Source of the DNA: Nonomuraea spiralis
GTDB lineage: Bacteria; Actinomycetota; Actinomycetes; Streptosporangiales; Streptosporangiaceae
Direction of reading: 5' to 3'
DNA: 64,000 nt
Assembly: GCF_014648435.1 (NCBI RefSeq)
Contig: NZ_BMRC01000002.1
Span: 620,001 to 684,000, forward strand
Notes under the pieces: generated by a model
The model's database searches: none
Told to the model about the DNA's origin: nothing
What the model saw: the letters and a program-made list of their open reading frames with translations, nothing else
Shown: piece after piece, positions 43,727 through 51,927 of the stretch
How the letters are laid out: each line of letters starts with the position of its first letter
Position numbering within the stretch: position 1 is the first letter of the stretch
Program-made: the position numbers and the translations under genes

Positions 43727-43746
43727 TGTTAGCGTTACCGCTGACA
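43727..43746. promoter_or_regulatory. LacI-type half-site pair
   Basis: TGTTAGCG-TTAC-CGCTGACA: arms complementary at 7 of 8 positions, 15 bp before the GTG of the LacI-type regulator. Candidate autoregulatory site. Confidence 0.4.
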
Positions 43747-43761
43747 GGGAGGTGAGCCGAG

Positions 43762-44775
43762 GTGAAAGCGAAGGGCGACAGGCCGGCGGTGCTCATGGAC
43801 GTGGCCGTACGCGCCGGCGTCTCGGCCATGACGGTCTCGCGTGTGCTCAACGCGCCCGACCGGGTCCGCGCGGAGACCAGAGCGCGTGTCATGGCCGCGG
43901 TGCGCGAGCTCGACTACCGGCCCAACCAGGCCGCCCGCCAGCTCGTCACCGGCAGGTCCGGCGTGCTCGGCGTGGTCAGCATCGACACCACCCTCTACGG
44001 CCCGGCCTCCACGCTCTACTACATCGAGCAGGCGGCCAGGCGGGCCGGCTTCAACGTCAGCATCGCCAGCCTGCCCTCGCTCAGCCGCCGGTCGATGGAG
44101 GAAGGCATCCAGCGGCTGCGCGCCCAGGCGGTCGACGGCGTGATCATCGTCGCGCCGCACGAGTCGGCCGCCGACGGCCTGCGCCACCTGCCGCCGGAGA
44201 TGCCGGTGGTGGCCGTCGACGCCGGCGACGACATCCCCGTACCGGTGGCCAAGGTCGACCAGCAGGCGGGGGCCAGGCGGGTCACCCGTCACCTGCTCAG
44301 CCTCGGCCACGAGACGGTCTGGCACGTCGCGGGCCCGGCCGACTGGCTCGACGCCAACGGCCGCATCGAGGGCTGGCGCGGTGTGCTGGAGGCCGCCGGC
44401 CGGGAGGTGCCCGAGGTGCTGCGCGGCGACTGGAGCGCCCGCTCGGGCTACCGGCTCGGCCGCCGGCTGGGCGACAACCCCGACGTCACGGCCGTGTTCG
44501 TGGCCAACGACCAGATGGCGCTCGGCGTGCTGCGCGCGCTGCGCGAGGCCGGCAGGCGCGTCCCCGAGGACGTCAGCGTGGCCGGCTTCGACGACATCCC
44601 CGAGTCGGCCTACTTCTGGCCGCCGCTGACCACCGTGCGGCAGGACTTCGGCGAGGTCGGCAGGCACGCCTTCCACCTGCTGCTCGACTTCATGGCCGGC
44701 CACGAGCCCGAGCCGCGCCGGCTGGTCGAGCCCGAGCTCGTGGTCAGGGAGAGCACCGGCGCCAGGCCGTCCTGA
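43762..44775 (+). CDS. LacI-family transcriptional regulator
   Basis: 337-residue LacI regulator. HTH and hinge: VLMDVAVRAGVSAMTVSRVLNAPDRVRAETRARVMAAVRELDYRPNQAARQLVTGRS, then a full periplasmic-binding-like domain (VAVDAGDDIPVPVAKVDQQAGARRVTRHLLSLGHETVWHVAGP; AVFVANDQMALGVLRALREAGRRVPEDVSVAGFDDIPESAYFWPPLTTVRQDFGEVG). GTG 43762 with GGGAGG upstream. No adjacent sugar operon; its target may be elsewhere. The PAP2 gene follows by 58 bp. Confidence 0.94.
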   Translation: MKAKGDRPAVLMDVAVRAGVSAMTVSRVLNAPDRVRAETRARVMAAVRELDYRPNQAARQLVTGRSGVLGVVSIDTTLYGPASTLYYIEQAARRAGFNVSIASLPSLSRRSMEEGIQRLRAQAVDGVIIVAPHESAADGLRHLPPEMPVVAVDAGDDIPVPVAKVDQQAGARRVTRHLLSLGHETVWHVAGPADWLDANGRIEGWRGVLEAAGREVPEVLRGDWSARSGYRLGRRLGDNPDVTAVFVANDQMALGVLRALREAGRRVPEDVSVAGFDDIPESAYFWPPLTTVRQDFGEVGRHAFHLLLDFMAGHEPEPRRLVEPELVVRESTGARPS

Positions 44776-44833
44776 GCATGACCGGCGTCGCCGGCGGGCA
44801 GAGGCGGGGCACATCGAGGAGGCGATCGGCTAG

Positions 44834-45451
44834 ATGTTGCTGCTCAAACGTTTCGACGCCTGGGACAAACAGGTCTTCGACCGGATCGCCCGCGCCGACC
44901 TGCCGCTGCTCGACGCCCTGCTGCCGCACCTGTCGTCGGCCGCCGACAACTCGGTCCTGTGGGGGCTGGTCGCGGGCGTCCTGATGATGACGGGCCGGCC
45001 GCGGCTGCAGCGGGCCGGACTGCGCGGGCTGCTGGCGATCTCGCTGGCCAGCCCGCTGACCAGCATGGTCGCCAAGCAGGCGTTCCGCAGGCCGCGCCCG
45101 CTGACCGACCTCATCCCGGTGATCCGGCGCCGCCGGGTGCCGACGTCCTCCTCGCTGCCCTCGGGGCACAGCGCCTCCGCGGTCGCCTTCGCCGTGGCGG
45201 TCGCCAGGGACGCGCCGCTCCCGGTCGCCGCCCCGGTCACACTCCTCGCCGCCGGGGTGGCCGCCTCCCGCGTGTACGTGGGCGCGCACTACCCGGGCGA
45301 CGTCATCGCCGGGATCGCCGTCGGCGCGGCGGCCGGCTGGGCCGCCCGATCCTACGGCCGCCACCTGCTCGCCACGACATACCCGCGTCAGGTCAGGAGG
45401 GGGAAGCGGGGGTCGGACGGGGGGATGCGGCCGGTGGCTTCGAGGACGTAG
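44834..45451 (+). CDS. PAP2-family membrane phosphatase
   Basis: 205-residue phosphatidic-acid-phosphatase-type enzyme with about five membrane helices. The tripartite active site is complete: KQAFRRPRP, SSLPSGHSAS and SRVYVGAHYPGDV. It would dephosphorylate a lipid phosphate such as undecaprenyl diphosphate or phosphatidate. The last about 20 residues (KRGSDGGMRPVASRT) overlap the 3' end of the convergent gene on the other strand by 64 bp, so the very C-terminus may vary. Confidence 0.92.
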   Translation: MLLLKRFDAWDKQVFDRIARADLPLLDALLPHLSSAADNSVLWGLVAGVLMMTGRPRLQRAGLRGLLAISLASPLTSMVAKQAFRRPRPLTDLIPVIRRRRVPTSSSLPSGHSASAVAFAVAVARDAPLPVAAPVTLLAAGVAASRVYVGAHYPGDVIAGIAVGAAAGWAARSYGRHLLATTYPRQVRRGKRGSDGGMRPVASRT

Positions 45452-46026
45452 GCCGGGAGGTCCAGGCGGGGCGGGCGGGGTGTGCCGAGGAGGCCGTCGA
45501 GGGTCGTGCCCGCCAGTTCCAGCGCCTCCCGGGCCGGTGGGCGTTCGGAGCGGAGGTCTAGGTGGTGGACGGCGGCCTCGGTGGCGAGGGTGGCCAGGAA
45601 GTCGGGTACGGCGAGCACGTGGCCCTGCGTCGCGACGAACCCCGCCGGATCGGCCGCGTACGCCGCCCGCACCGCCGCGGGCGCGGTGTCCTCCCACACC
45701 CGCAGGACGCCGGAGGGCCGCGTGAAGGCGGAGGCCGACCTGCGCACCCACCAGGCGTGCGCGTCCGGGCCGTCCGGGCCGTCCGGGCCGTCCGGGCCGG
45801 GTTTGACGGAGCTCCAGTAGGTGACGTGGTCCACGTCGGGCGGGCCGTCCACGGGGGTGGCGAGGGCGACGAGGGCTCGCTGGACGTCGCACAACACGTG
45901 GAACAGCAGGTCGACCCCGGCCCAACCGGCGCATCTGGTGGGCCTGAGCAGGTCCGTCCCGTTCACCGTGGCGGTGAACTCGCGGTAGGCGGCGGCCGGC
46001 GCGGTACGGGCACGTTCGATGTCCAT
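45388..46026 (-). CDS. maleylpyruvate-isomerase N-domain (DinB-like) protein
   Basis: 212-residue member of the TIGR03083/MPI-N family of four-helix, DinB-like, mycothiol-linked metal proteins. N-terminus ARTAPAAAYREFTATVNGTDLLRPTRCAGWAGVDLLFHVLCDVQRALVAL has the family W-x-x-x-x-L-L-x-H and a later AAVHHLDL pair of His ligands. A PDGPDGPDGPD repeat (9-bp DNA repeat) is inserted in a loop. Function unknown, perhaps thiol-dependent isomerase or detoxification. ATG 46026; convergent with and overlapping PAP2. Confidence 0.82.
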   Translation of the reverse strand: MDIERARTAPAAAYREFTATVNGTDLLRPTRCAGWAGVDLLFHVLCDVQRALVALATPVDGPPDVDHVTYWSSVKPGPDGPDGPDGPDAHAWWVRRSASAFTRPSGVLRVWEDTAPAAVRAAYAADPAGFVATQGHVLAVPDFLATLATEAAVHHLDLRSERPPAREALELAGTTLDGLLGTPRPPRLDLPAYVLEATGRIPPSDPRFPLLT

Positions 46027-46130
46027 GGGGATGCCCTTCCCGCGAGGCGGCCCGATGACCGGAACGCCCCCCGGCCGATGACCGGAACGCTCCCCCGGCC
46101 GTTGCGGCACCGGCCGGGGGAGCGGGGACG

Positions 46131-46595
46131 TCAGGCCGCGGGCGGCCCGTCGAGGATCGCCACGCCGTACTCCGCCAGAAGGTCGAGGTTGTCCGCGTCG
46201 TGCCGCGCTTCGGCGGCCCCGACCGCCCGGAAGTAGCCTTCGACCGCTCCGGGGTTGTTGATGACGAGGATCTCGGCGGTGGAGGTGATCGGCTGGAGCG
46301 TGTGGGGCACCAGCCGGGGGCCGTAGACGTAGGCGCCGGCTTCGGCGTCGTACGTGTCGCAGGTGTCGAGCGAGGTCGATCCGACCCAGAACCGTACGCG
46401 GCCCGACAGGACGATCCAGCTCTCGTCCTCCCTGCTGTGGGAGTGCAGGGGCGGGGCGCCGGCGCGGCTCATGGTCAGGCGCGAGACGGTGACCACTCCG
46501 TCCGTCTCGGCGGTCGAGACGACCTGTTCGATCTTCTCCTGGTAGTAGCGGTAGACCGGGCCGTCGCCGGGGTTGCGCACGAGAGCGACGCTCAT
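46131..46595 (-). CDS. cupin-domain protein
   Basis: 154-residue single cupin. Core motifs: PPLHSHSREDESWIVLSGRVRFWVGS (cupin motif 1, with His-x-His and Glu) and GAYVYGPRLVPHTLQPITSTAEILVIN (motif 2 with the final His). Metal-binding dioxygenase, isomerase or regulator roles are possible; the motif-1 spacing resembles quercetin-dioxygenase-type cupins. Good ribosome site (GGAAGGA) and a 16-bp palindrome 63 bp upstream. Confidence 0.88.
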   Translation of the reverse strand: MSVALVRNPGDGPVYRYYQEKIEQVVSTAETDGVVTVSRLTMSRAGAPPLHSHSREDESWIVLSGRVRFWVGSTSLDTCDTYDAEAGAYVYGPRLVPHTLQPITSTAEILVINNPGAVEGYFRAVGAAEARHDADNLDLLAEYGVAILDGPPAA

Positions 46596-46657
46596 CTCAA
46601 GTCCTTCCAGCCGAACGGGTGGGGCTCTGACCGATGCGCATCCGTTTCACGGTAACA

Positions 46658-46673
46658 AGTTGAAGCTTCAACT
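46658..46673. promoter_or_regulatory. perfect palindrome upstream of the cupin gene
   Basis: AGTTGAAGCTTCAACT, 16 bp and perfectly symmetric, preceded by ggtaaca. Shape and AT content are like MarR-family operators. No MarR gene is in the window. Confidence 0.65.
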
Positions 46674-46934
46674 ACAAGGCCGCCGTCAGCTCATCAGTGC
46701 GCCACGTACAAGACCGACAGGCGGGTGGCGGGGAGCCGCCGCAGGCCAGGAGCACGCTGCACAGGGGGGAGGGAATGCGACTCGGGGCAGGGCGCCTCCG
46801 GCAACTCGGCGGTGGGCCGCCCGGTCCGCTTCCGCCCGCCACGGGACCGCCGAAAACGAAATCTACAATGTAAAGGCGCCGGGCCCGCAGCTCACGGGTG
46901 AACGTCCGGCGCTCAAGGAGAAGAAGGCAAGCGA

Positions 46935-46967
46935 AAGGCCAGACCCCGTGAGCCGGGATCTGGCCTT
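46935..46967 (-). terminator. terminator of tRNA operon 2
   Basis: AAGGCCAGA (46935-46943) and TCTGGCCTT (46959-46967), perfect arms with an inner near-complementary CCCC/CGGG extension. Eight bp past the Val tRNA. Confidence 0.75.
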
Positions 46968-46975
46968 CGATGTGG

Positions 46976-47047
46976 TGGACGATACTGGGATTGAACCAGT
47001 GACCTCTTCCGTGTCAGGGAAGCGCTCTCCCGCTGAGCTAATCGTCC
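46976..47047 (-). tRNA. tRNA-Val (GAC), copy 2
   Basis: Same 72-nt sequence as the tRNA at 8790-8861; anticodon GAC. Last gene of tRNA operon 2. Confidence 0.97.
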
Positions 47048-47051
47048 TTGG

Positions 47052-47122
47052 AGGTGGAGACGGGATTTGAACCCGTGTGGACGGCTTTGCAGGCCGCTGC
47101 CTCGCCTCTCGGCCACTCCACC
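47052..47122 (-). tRNA. tRNA-Cys (GCA), copy 2
   Basis: 71 nt, anticodon GCA; one base different from the copy at 9000-9070. Only 4 bp separate it from the Val gene. Confidence 0.97.
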
Positions 47123-47138
47123 GAGTCGAACCATTCCG

Positions 47139-47210
47139 AGCGGAAGACGGGATTCGAACCCGCGACCCTCACCTTGGCAAGGTGATGCTCTACCACTGAG
47201 CCACTTCCGC
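47139..47210 (-). tRNA. tRNA-Gly (GCC), copy 3
   Basis: 72 nt, anticodon GCC, same sequence as the two Gly copies at 8881 and 9086. First gene of tRNA operon 2. Confidence 0.97.
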
Positions 47211-47252
47211 GCTGTCGCCTGCCTAACTCTAGCGCCTTTTCGGAGCAGATGC

Positions 47253-47894
47253 TCACCGCTGGCGGCGGAGTTGGCGGGCGACACCGTGTTCGGTGGCCGG
47301 CAGGCTCAGGAAGATCTCCAGGATCCGGGTGAGCCGGTGGACCTCGATGCGGTGGAAGGCCGGACCCTCGGACCGGGCCAGCAGGAGGGTGAGCGCGAGC
47401 GGCGGCAGCGGGGCGTGGATGGCGTGCACGCCGCCCTCCAGGGTCAGCGCGGCCGGGCGCGGCGGGGCCGGTACGGGGACGATCAGACCCTGCGGGGCTC
47501 GCCAGCTCGCGTAGACCGCGCCTCGCTCGGAGGCGGTGGCGGCCCAGTCGGCGCTGAACAACACGGGCAGGGAGTCGACGAGCGTGGTCAGCGCCCGGTC
47601 GCCCGCCGTGGTGATGTACTTGAGGATCTCCAGCTCGGGGTAGGTGCCGGCGGTCTCGCGGGTGGGCCAGACGCCTTCCACGCGTACGTCCTCGACGCTC
47701 TCCAGGCTCTTGACCAGCAGCTGTCTGGGGGTGCTCTCGGGGCAGAAGACGGTGATGTCGTCGATCGCCGTGCCCGCGCCCCGGTCGAGGACGGTGACCT
47801 GGGTGATGTCGGCCCCCGCCGTGCCCAGGGCCTTGGTGACCTGGGCCAGAGATCCCGGACGATCGGGCAGCGCCACACGCACGCGAAGAAGCAT
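47253..47894 (-). CDS. ACT-domain protein
   Basis: 213-residue protein opening with an ACT-type domain (RVRVALPDRPGSLAQVTKALGTAGADITQVTVLDRGAGTAIDDITVFC), a ligand-binding regulatory fold that usually senses amino acids. A second region of about 110 residues is not clearly assigned (YITTAGDRALTTLVDSLPVLFSADWAATASERGAVYASWRAPQ). It is a free-standing ACT protein, common in actinobacteria; regulatory target unknown. It sits between the tRNA operon and dusB. Confidence 0.88.
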   Translation of the reverse strand: MLLRVRVALPDRPGSLAQVTKALGTAGADITQVTVLDRGAGTAIDDITVFCPESTPRQLLVKSLESVEDVRVEGVWPTRETAGTYPELEILKYITTAGDRALTTLVDSLPVLFSADWAATASERGAVYASWRAPQGLIVPVPAPPRPAALTLEGGVHAIHAPLPPLALTLLLARSEGPAFHRIEVHRLTRILEIFLSLPATEHGVARQLRRQR

Positions 47895-47971
47895 CGATCC
47901 CTCCCCTGGGACGGCGTCTCAGCCTATCGGCGAATACCGCTCACGGCCTGAGCTGCGCTACAACTGACGGA

Positions 47972-49081
47972 GTGAAGATTGGGCCGATTGAGGCGTGGCC
48001 GCCCGTGGTGCTCGCGCCCATGGCAGGCATCACGAACGCGGCGTTCAGGGTGTTGTGCCGGGAACAGGGCGCCGGGCTGTTCGTGTGCGAGATGATCACG
48101 ACGCGGGCGCTGGTCGAGCGCAATCCCAAGACGTTGCGGATGATCAGGTTCGCCGAGTCCGAGCGGCCGAGGAGCCTTCAGCTCTACGGGGTCGATCCCG
48201 ACGTGGTCGGGCGGGCGGTCAGGATGATCTCCGAGGAGGACCTCGCCGACCACGTCGATCTCAACTTCGGCTGCCCGGTGCCCAAAGTGACCAGGCGCGG
48301 GGGCGGGTCGGCGCTGCCGTACAAGAGGAATCTGCTGCGGCGGATCCTGAAGGCGGCGGTCGCGAACGCGGGGGCGCTGCCGGTGACGATGAAGATGCGC
48401 AAGGGCATCGACGACGACCACCTGACCTACCTCGACGCGGGCCGCATCGCGGCCGAGGAGGGCGTCGCGGCGATCGCGCTGCACGCGCGCACCGCGAAGC
48501 AGCACTACGGCGGCGTGGCCGACTGGGAGTCGATCGCGCGGCTGAAGGAGGCCGTGCCGGAGATCCCGGTGCTGGGCAACGGCGACATCTGGTCCGCCGA
48601 CGACGCGCTGCGGATGGTGGCGCGCACCGGCTGCGACGGCGTCGTGGTCGGGCGGGGGTGCCTCGGGCGGCCGTGGTTGTTCAGGGACCTGGAGAACGCC
48701 TTCAACGGCAACCCCGAGCGGGCCAGGCCGACGCTCGGCGAGGTGGCCGGGATGATGGAGCGCCACGCGGCCGGCCTCACCGAATGCTTCGACATCGAGC
48801 GGTACGCGATCGCGGACTTCCGCAAGCACGTCGGGTGGTATCTGAAGGGGTTCGAGGTCGGGAGCGTGCTGCGGCGGGAGCTGGCCACGGCCGAGTCGCT
48901 CGACGGGCTCCGGGAGGGGCTGGCCAAGCTGGAGCACGACCAGCCCTGGCCGCCGAACACCGACACGCCCCGGGGGAAGTCGGGCGAACGTCAGAAGGTG
49001 CAGCTGCCTGACGGGTGGCTCGACGATCCGTGGGACTGCGTGGTCCCGCACGAGGCGGAGTCGGACGTGTCGGGCGGCTGA
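47972..49081 (+). CDS. dusB: tRNA-dihydrouridine synthase
   Basis: 369-residue FMN enzyme reducing uridines in the tRNA D-loop. The TIM-barrel signatures are GPIEAWPPVVLAPMAGITNAAFR, SLQLYGVDPDVVGRAVRM, VDLNFGCPVPKVTRRGGGSAL (with the catalytic Cys), VTMKMRKGIDDDHLTYLDAGRIAAEEGVAAIALHARTAKQHYGG, and VLGNGDIWSADDA. C-terminal RRELATAESLDGLREGLAKL is the usual helical tail. GTG 47972; divergent from the ACT gene. Confidence 0.96.
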   Translation: MKIGPIEAWPPVVLAPMAGITNAAFRVLCREQGAGLFVCEMITTRALVERNPKTLRMIRFAESERPRSLQLYGVDPDVVGRAVRMISEEDLADHVDLNFGCPVPKVTRRGGGSALPYKRNLLRRILKAAVANAGALPVTMKMRKGIDDDHLTYLDAGRIAAEEGVAAIALHARTAKQHYGGVADWESIARLKEAVPEIPVLGNGDIWSADDALRMVARTGCDGVVVGRGCLGRPWLFRDLENAFNGNPERARPTLGEVAGMMERHAAGLTECFDIERYAIADFRKHVGWYLKGFEVGSVLRRELATAESLDGLREGLAKLEHDQPWPPNTDTPRGKSGERQKVQLPDGWLDDPWDCVVPHEAESDVSGG

Positions 49082-49146
49082 CGCCGCGTCGCCAGCGCGG
49101 GCGGCCCGGTGCGGGACTCGGGCGCGCCGGTTGGGGCCGGTGCTGG

Positions 49147-49926
49147 TCAGTGGGGGCCGGGGGCCTCGGTGCCGCAGGGGCCGCCGCCGGTGGCCGGGTC
49201 CAGGCGCACGCGCTCGCCGTCCATGGTCAGCGTCTCGTAGTACGCCGAGATGCGCTCGGCCGAGCGGCCGGTGTAGTGGCAGATGAAGCTGCGCCTGAAC
49301 CGGTCGGCCGTGGTGTTGGGCTCCGATCCGTGCACCAGGCTGCCGTTGAAGAACAACACGTCCCCGGGTTCCATGTCCACGGCCACCCGCTCCAGGCCGG
49401 GCGGCGGGGGGACGTACTCGCGGGTGAAGGAGAGGTCGCGGTCGGCCTCCTCGGGGCAGAACAGGTCCATCAGGTGGGTGCCGGGGACCACTTCGAGGCC
49501 GCCGTTGGCGCGGTCGACGCGGTCGAGCGCCACCCACGCCGCCACGCACGTGCCCGGTTCGACGCGCAGATAGAAGTTGTCCTGGTGCAACGCCTGCCCG
49601 CGCGCGCCCGGCGGCTTGAAGTAGAACATGCTCTGGGCTGCTATCGGCTCCTCGTCCAGCAGCTCGCGCAGGATCGCGGCGAAGCGGGCGTCGAGCAGGT
49701 AGCGCAGGGCGACGTCGTTCACCTGGTGGGGGTGCATGACACGCGGGTAGTCGCGCAGGACGTCGTACGGCGCGTCCGGGTCCTGGGGGCGGGGCGTGAA
49801 ATGGCCGGGGACCGGGCCGCCGGCGTGCAGGGTCATGAACTCCTCGCGCAGCTCGGCCACCTCCTCGGGGGCCAGCAGCGCGGGGACGAGCACGTAGCCG
49901 CGGTCGTGGAAGTCGTTCAGCCTCAT
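49147..49926 (-). CDS. phytanoyl-CoA dioxygenase (PhyH)-family protein
   Basis: 259-residue Fe(II)/2-oxoglutarate dioxygenase. N-terminus LNDFHDRGYVLVPALLAPEEVAELREEF is typical of PhyH proteins. Ligands: LHQDNFYLR (HxD), LVHGSEPNTTADRFRRSFICHY (distal His and 2OG Arg). It probably hydroxylates a small molecule; the substrate is unknown. ATG 49926 with AAGGG just upstream. Divergent from an AraC-type gene; this pairing suggests that AraC controls it. Confidence 0.92.
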   Translation of the reverse strand: MRLNDFHDRGYVLVPALLAPEEVAELREEFMTLHAGGPVPGHFTPRPQDPDAPYDVLRDYPRVMHPHQVNDVALRYLLDARFAAILRELLDEEPIAAQSMFYFKPPGARGQALHQDNFYLRVEPGTCVAAWVALDRVDRANGGLEVVPGTHLMDLFCPEEADRDLSFTREYVPPPPGLERVAVDMEPGDVLFFNGSLVHGSEPNTTADRFRRSFICHYTGRSAERISAYYETLTMDGERVRLDPATGGGPCGTEAPGPH

Positions 49927-50039
49927 GCCCTTCACGGTAGGCACCAGGCTCGTGCGACGGTACGCGCCGTCCCCACGGGTCGCCGAGCCGGCTCCTGCTG
50001 TGGACGCAGGCGGGGGAGGGGCGGGTCGAGCAGGCGGGG

Positions 50040-50780
50040 GTGTCGTTCGCCGTACGGGAGGGGGATCTGGCGGTGCTCGGGCCGGGCGCGGCGCAGCGTT
50101 ACCGGGTGGCGCCGGGGGCGGGGCGGTGGCGGTTCTGGTGGGTGCACTTCCAGCCGCGTCCCGCCTGGACGGCCTGGCTGGCCCCGTACGCGCCGGCCGC
50201 CGGCTGCCACCTGGTCGAGGACGTACCGGCCGGGGTACGCGAGCGCGTCGGCCGGGCCTTCGAACGCGCGCTCCAGGACGCCCGCCGGCTCCCCGGCCAC
50301 CCCACCCCCGGCCCCCCGACGCCCGGCAACGCGCCCGTGCCGGCGGTGGTGATGTCGAGCCCGGCCCGTGAGCTGGTGCTGGGCGCGGTGGAGGAGGTGC
50401 TGGTGCTGGCCACGGCCTCCACCGGGGCGGCCCGGTCCGGAGGGGAGGCCGGGGGCGGCGACGAGCGGGTGCGTCACGCGCTCGACCTCATCGCCGCCGA
50501 GCCGGGCGCGCCGCACTCGGTCGCCTCGCTGGCCCGCGCCGTGGCCCTGTCGCCCTCCAGGTTCGCCCACCTGTTCGCGGCCGGCACCGGCCAGACCCCG
50601 ATGGCCGCCGTACGCCGGGCACGGGTGCGGCACGCCGCGAGCCTGCTGGAGGTGACCGACCTGGACGTCGGCCAGGTGGCCGCCGCCTCGGGCTTCGTCA
50701 GCCCGTTCCACTTCAGCCGCGCCTTCAGGCGCGAGTACGGCCTCCCACCCCGCGACCACCGCGCCCGCCTGCGCCCCTGA
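50040..50780 (+). CDS. AraC-family transcriptional regulator, 5' end disrupted
   Basis: 246 residues from GTG 50040. An N-terminal cupin-like sensor region (VREGDLAVLGPGAAQRYRVAPGAGRWRFWWVHFQPRPAWTAWL) is followed by a complete AraC HTH pair at about 145-245 (HSVASLARAVALSPSRFAHLFAAGTGQTPMAAVRRARVRHAASLL ... VGQVAAASGFVSPFHFSRAFRREYGLPPRDHR). Upstream, the same frame reads SRLLLWTQAGEGRVEQAG, clearly coding, but has no start codon before a stop. The matching N-terminus RYAPSPR lies in the next frame from GTG 49952, so a one-base frameshift near 49978 is likely. Divergent from the PhyH gene. Confidence 0.85.
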   Translation: MSFAVREGDLAVLGPGAAQRYRVAPGAGRWRFWWVHFQPRPAWTAWLAPYAPAAGCHLVEDVPAGVRERVGRAFERALQDARRLPGHPTPGPPTPGNAPVPAVVMSSPARELVLGAVEEVLVLATASTGAARSGGEAGGGDERVRHALDLIAAEPGAPHSVASLARAVALSPSRFAHLFAAGTGQTPMAAVRRARVRHAASLLEVTDLDVGQVAAASGFVSPFHFSRAFRREYGLPPRDHRARLRP

Positions 50781-50786
50781 CCGGCC

Positions 50787-51290
50787 TCACACCTCGACCG
50801 GGCCGCCGCTGCGCCAGTAGACGTTGCCCTCCCTGGACAACATCCCCTCGTCCACCAGGTAGCGCCGCAGCGCCGCGAAGTCGTCGTGGAAGGCCCGCAG
50901 CGCCACGTTGACGTCGCTCTCCGGGTAACGCACGCCCGGCTCGAACACCCGCGAGATGTAGCGCAGCACGACCAGCCGCTTGTCGCGGCGCATGACCGTG
51001 GTCGTCAACCGGCCGTCGACCAGGAACGTGCGCAGCACCCGCTCCTCGGCGCTCAGCTCCTCCGGGGGCTCGGCCCGCTGCCGCAGCAGCTCGCGGAAAC
51101 GTTCCGGACGCGCCCGCCACTCGCCGTCGTCACCGGGCTCGGCCAGGCCGCCGCTGGCCAGACGGTCGAGGGCCTTGGGGGACAGGCCGCCGGTGTCGCC
51201 GAGCACCAGGGACGCGAACACGCGCAGCGTGTCCTCCTGGTAGAGCAGCCCGAGCACGCGTCTGAGGTCTTCTTCGCTCACCCGTACCAT
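50787..51290 (-). CDS. DUF2087 protein
   Basis: 167-residue protein. The N-terminal half resembles a winged-helix (SEEDLRRVLGLLYQEDTLRVFASLVLGD, then SPKALDRLASGGLAE). The C-terminal half is the DUF2087 motif: EERVLRTFLVDGRLTTTVMRRDKRLVVLRYISRVFEPGVRYPESDVNVALRAFHDDFAALRRYLVDEGMLSREGNVYWR. Likely nucleic-acid-binding or regulatory; function not established. Convergent with AraC, and its start is 8 bp from the divergent start of the secreted protein. Confidence 0.88.
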   Translation of the reverse strand: MVRVSEEDLRRVLGLLYQEDTLRVFASLVLGDTGGLSPKALDRLASGGLAEPGDDGEWRARPERFRELLRQRAEPPEELSAEERVLRTFLVDGRLTTTVMRRDKRLVVLRYISRVFEPGVRYPESDVNVALRAFHDDFAALRRYLVDEGMLSREGNVYWRSGGPVEV

Positions 51291-51298
51291 TTTGTCCC

Positions 51299-51862
51299 AT
51301 GATCGCAGCACTGTTCGTCGCCGCCAGTCTCGCTGTGCCGGGCAACTTCCTGCTCTACGAGAAGGCCGCCGCCAAGAAGGACCCCAACCCGGAGCACAGC
51401 TGGAACGTCTCGGGCAAGAAGACCGCCCAGCTCGTCGTGGACCCGTGCCAGAAGGCCAGGCTGGGCCTGGCCGGACGGACGGCGGCCAGGACGATCGTCT
51501 ACACGGCCGTGCCCGACTACTCGAAGTCCGAGCAGGTGATCCTCTACTCCTCGCCGGAGGCCGCGGCCAAGGCGGTCGGCGAGCTGCGGACCGCCGTACG
51601 GACCTGCGGCACCGCGGGCTACCGCTACAGCCAGGCCAAGGTCGCGCTCGGCGACGAGGCCGTGCTGGTCACCGGCCAGGCCTACGACCACGGCAAGCCG
51701 GCGGTCGGCGGCGAGCGGGCGGTCGTGGCCCGCCGGGCGAACGCCCTGATCCTCTACACGGTCGCCGGCGAGTGGGGCAAACCCGCCAAGGCCGACTTCA
51801 GCCGGCAGCGCAAGGACGCGGGCACGATGCTCGCCAAGATCTGCGAACTGGCGGAGTGCTGA
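51299..51862 (+). CDS. secreted protein of unknown function
   Basis: 187-residue exported protein with a short signal sequence (MIAALFVAASLAVPGNFLL). The mature part has three or four Cys likely paired (VDPCQKA, RTCGTAGY, KICELAEC) and an alpha/beta pattern (TAARTIVYTAVPDYSKSEQVILYSSPEAAAKAVGELRTAV; QAKVALGDEAVLVTGQAY) reminiscent of actinobacterial sensor-type extracellular domains. There is no ribosome site, so it may be leaderless. A strong hairpin terminates it. Confidence 0.75.
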   Translation: MIAALFVAASLAVPGNFLLYEKAAAKKDPNPEHSWNVSGKKTAQLVVDPCQKARLGLAGRTAARTIVYTAVPDYSKSEQVILYSSPEAAAKAVGELRTAVRTCGTAGYRYSQAKVALGDEAVLVTGQAYDHGKPAVGGERAVVARRANALILYTVAGEWGKPAKADFSRQRKDAGTMLAKICELAEC

Positions 51863-51927
51863 ATGTCTCGATCTTGAGACATCGTCATGACCCAGCGCCT
51901 AACTTCCCGACCCGAGAATGATTCGAC

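Larger units (their letters stand above)
46596..46975. other. 380-bp gap with operator and terminator
   Basis: No protein gene is convincing here. It holds a perfect 16-bp palindrome at 46658-46673 and the tRNA operon terminator at 46935-46967. Confidence 0.6.
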
